Origin: JAULUH01 sp032111745
GTDB taxonomy: Bacteria > Chloroflexota > Anaerolineae > JAAEKA01
Assembly (NCBI GenBank): GCA_032111745.1
Contig: JAULUH010000289.1
Span: 1-7,695, forward strand
DNA: 7,695 nucleotides
Reading direction: 5' to 3'
Shown here: in pieces, positions 6,122-7,695 of the stretch
How positions within the stretch are numbered: the first letter of the stretch is position 1
How the letters are laid out: every line of letters starts with the position of its first letter
Position numbers and translations under genes: made by a program
The notes under the pieces: generated by a model
The model's input: the letters and a program-made list of their open reading frames with translations, nothing else
The model's database searches: none
What the model was told of the DNA's origin: nothing

Positions 6122-6131
6122 GCCGTTCATG
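6122..6131 (+). repeat. Third copy of the palindrome tip, GCCGTTCATG
   Basis: GCCGTTCATG is an exact direct repeat of 6107-6116 in the right arm of the palindrome, separated from it by 5 bp. It could be a duplication scar or a slipped partial copy. The flanking GGCCG (6121-6125) and CGGCC (6134-6138) form a weak 5-bp stem. Confidence 0.6.
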
Positions 6132-6185
6132 ATCGGCCAACATTCATCAGCCATCATCCGTTACTGCCGGCCAACTGCCAGGTGT

Positions 6186-6189
6186 GGAG
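6186..6189 (+). promoter_or_regulatory. Shine-Dalgarno site for trpB (GGAG)
   Basis: GGAG lies six bases before the ATG at 6196. It overlaps a possible GTG start at 6184, so it supports 6196 as the real start. Confidence 0.6.
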
Positions 6190-6195
6190 AAACGC

Positions 6196-7434
6196 ATGAC
6201 CCAAACAAGCCCTCCCTTCGACGCTGCCAGCTATCGTTGGCCCGACGAGCGCGGTCGCTTCGGGCCCTATGGCGGCCGCTTCGTGCCCGAGACCCTCATG
6301 CCGGCCCTCGACGAGCTGGAGGCCCGCTACCTCCAGGCCCGCAACGACCCCGCCTTCCAGGCCGAGCTGGACCGGCTGTTTCATACCTACGTCGGCCGGC
6401 CCACCCCCATCACCCACGCCCGCCGGCTGAGCCAGCACCTGGGCGGCGCCCAGATCTATCTCAAGCGGGAGGACCTGGCCCACTCCGGCGCCCACAAGAT
6501 CAACAACGCCCTGGGTCAGGCCCTGCTGGTCCAGCGCATGGGCAAGCAGCGCATCGTGGCCGAGACCGGGGCCGGCCAGCACGGCGTGGCTACCGCCACC
6601 GCGTCGGCGCTGTTGGGACTCGAGTGCGTGGTCTACATGGGCAGCGTGGACATGGCCCGCCAGGCCCCCAACGTCTTCCGCATGCGCCTGATGGGCGCGG
6701 AGGTGCGCCAGGTCGATAGCGGCAGCAAAACCCTCAAGGACGCCATCAACGAGGCCATCCGCGACTGGGTCACCAACGTGCGCCACACCCACTACCTGCT
6801 GGGCTCGGCCCTGGGGCCTCACCCCTACCCGGCCATCGTGCGGGATTTCCAGAGCGTCATCGGCCGCGAGGCCCGGGCCCAGATGCTGGACCCGGCCGCC
6901 GGTGGGCCTGGCCGGCTGCCCGACGCCATCGTGGCCTGCGTGGGCGGCGGCAGCAACGCCATCGGCATCTTCCACCCCTTCCTGGAGGACAGCCCCGTGC
7001 GCCTGATCGGCGTCGAGGCCGGCGGCCACGGGATTGAGAGCGGCGAGCACGCCGCCCGCTTCGCCGACCCCGCCCTGGCCCGCCTTGGCGTGCTGCACGG
7101 CACCAAGAGCTACGTCATGCAGGACGCCGACGGCCAGATCGCGCTCACCCACTCCATCAGCGCCGGGCTGGACTACGCGTCCGTCGGCCCCGAGCACGCG
7201 CTCCTGCGCGACCTGGGCCGGGCCGAGTATACCTACGCCACCGACGACGAGGCCCTGGCCGGGTTCAAGCTCCTCTGCGAGCTGGAGGGCATCATCCCCG
7301 CCCTTGAGAGCGCGCACGCCATCGCGCATCTCGTCAAGCTGGTGCCGCAGATGGGCCGCGACGCCATCATCCTGGTCAACCTCAGCGGCCGCGGCGACAA
7401 GGACCTGGACACGGCCATGCGCGCGCTGGCATAG
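6196..7434 (+). CDS. trpB: Tryptophan synthase beta chain (TrpB)
   Basis: This 412-residue PLP enzyme condenses indole with L-serine to make L-tryptophan, normally in an alpha2-beta2 complex with TrpA. FGPYGGRFVPETLM (22-35) is the N-terminal hallmark of the major TrpB1 type. The Schiff-base lysine is K101 in HSGAHKINNALGQ. E123 in ETGAGQHG (123-130) is the catalytic acid matching E. coli Glu109. GGGSNA (250-255) grips the PLP phosphate, and SGRGDKD (397-403) closes the C-terminal region. It is intact and of normal length. The ATG at 6196 with a GGAG SD is preferred over the GTG at 6184. It is separated from the upstream genes by a long palindrome, so it may be transcribed partly on its own. 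The usual downstream partner trpA does not follow; a macro-domain gene does. Confidence 0.97.
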   Translation: MTQTSPPFDAASYRWPDERGRFGPYGGRFVPETLMPALDELEARYLQARNDPAFQAELDRLFHTYVGRPTPITHARRLSQHLGGAQIYLKREDLAHSGAHKINNALGQALLVQRMGKQRIVAETGAGQHGVATATASALLGLECVVYMGSVDMARQAPNVFRMRLMGAEVRQVDSGSKTLKDAINEAIRDWVTNVRHTHYLLGSALGPHPYPAIVRDFQSVIGREARAQMLDPAAGGPGRLPDAIVACVGGGSNAIGIFHPFLEDSPVRLIGVEAGGHGIESGEHAARFADPALARLGVLHGTKSYVMQDADGQIALTHSISAGLDYASVGPEHALLRDLGRAEYTYATDDEALAGFKLLCELEGIIPALESAHAIAHLVKLVPQMGRDAIILVNLSGRGDKDLDTAMRALA

Positions 7435-7449
7435 ACTGGAAGGAGCTCC

Positions 7450-7695
7450 ATGCAGATCAAGCTACACGGCACGATTCTTGAGTTGCATCAGGGTGACATC
7501 ACCCGGCTCGCCGTGGATGCCATCGTCAATGCCGCCAACTCGGGGCTGCGCGGGGGTGGCGGCGTGGATGGCGCCATCCACCGCGCCGGTGGCCCCGCGA
7601 TCATGGCCGAGTGCCGGCAGATCGGTGGCTGCCCTACCGGCCAGGCCGTGGTGACCACGGCCGGCAACCTGCCCGCGCGCTGCGTCATCCACGCC
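7450..7695 (+). CDS. Macro-domain protein, ADP-ribose binding / O-acetyl-ADP-ribose deacetylase-like (3' truncated by window)
   Basis: Only the first 82 codons are in the window, and the frame is open to the last base. The sequence is a clear YmdB/MacroD-type macro domain: QGDITRL (14-20), DAIVNAANSGLRGGGGVDGAIHRAGG (23-48 region, with NAAN at 27-30 and GGGGVDGAI at 35-43), and CPTGQAVVTTAGNLPAR (61-77). The Asn-rich strand and D40 in the glycine loop correspond to the ADP-ribose-binding and catalytic site in this class. Such proteins remove ADP-ribose from acidic residues or deacetylate O-acetyl-ADP-ribose. The ATG at 7450 has AGGAG (7441-7445) just upstream and lies 15 nt after the trpB stop, so co-transcription with trpB is likely. 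The full length and any fused domain cannot be judged here. Confidence 0.9.
   Translation, partial: MQIKLHGTILELHQGDITRLAVDAIVNAANSGLRGGGGVDGAIHRAGGPAIMAECRQIGGCPTGQAVVTTAGNLPARCVIHA

Noticed and set aside
6059..6125. The palindrome as a standard Rho-independent terminator
   Set aside because: The stem is far longer than usual and no T-run follows on either strand.
4604..6157. Long antisense open frame opposite trpF and Nudix-GrpB
   Set aside because: It is compositionally a mirror of the sense genes and has no domain signature.
6154..7329. Long antisense open frame opposite trpB
   Set aside because: It is a shadow of the strongly conserved trpB codons, with low-complexity Gly/Ala/Val content.

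Overview
The window is a GC-rich, gene-dense bacterial segment with every supported gene on the + strand. It is a tryptophan biosynthesis operon into which non-trp genes have been inserted. Order: trpG (9-602), trpD (647-1672), trpC (1669-2613), a group II PLP-dependent aromatic amino acid decarboxylase (2610-4064), trpF (4297-4974), a Nudix hydrolase fused to a GrpB/UPF0157 domain (4967-6058), trpB (6196-7434) and the first 82 codons of a macro-domain protein (7450 to the window end). trpE probably ends just upstream, because a TAG lies at 4-6, but this cannot be confirmed here. trpA is not in the window.

Coupling is tight. trpD/trpC and trpC/decarboxylase each overlap by 4 nt (ATGA), trpF/Nudix-GrpB overlap by 8 nt, and the macro gene starts 15 nt after trpB behind a strong Shine-Dalgarno. 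Two gaps break the run. Positions 4065-4296 hold GAGGCTTC-type repeats and a 10-bp-period CCGTGT array. Positions 6059-6195 hold a perfect 30-bp-arm palindrome. No tRNA, rRNA, CRISPR, insertion sequence, leader peptide or clear promoter was seen.

Together TrpG (with an off-window TrpE), TrpD, TrpF, TrpC and TrpB carry chorismate towards tryptophan, with TrpB doing the final indole plus serine step. The decarboxylase, translationally coupled to trpC, would be placed to turn tryptophan or a relative into tryptamine or another arylalkylamine. The Nudix-GrpB and macro proteins suggest nucleotide or ADP-ribose housekeeping and have no obvious link to tryptophan.

The organism is a high-GC bacterium. 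The unfused trpG, the separate trpC and trpF, the gene order and the style of the intergenic repeats make me lean towards Chloroflexota (Caldilineae/Anaerolineae-like). This is a recollection-based guess at about 50% confidence, not a demonstrated placement.
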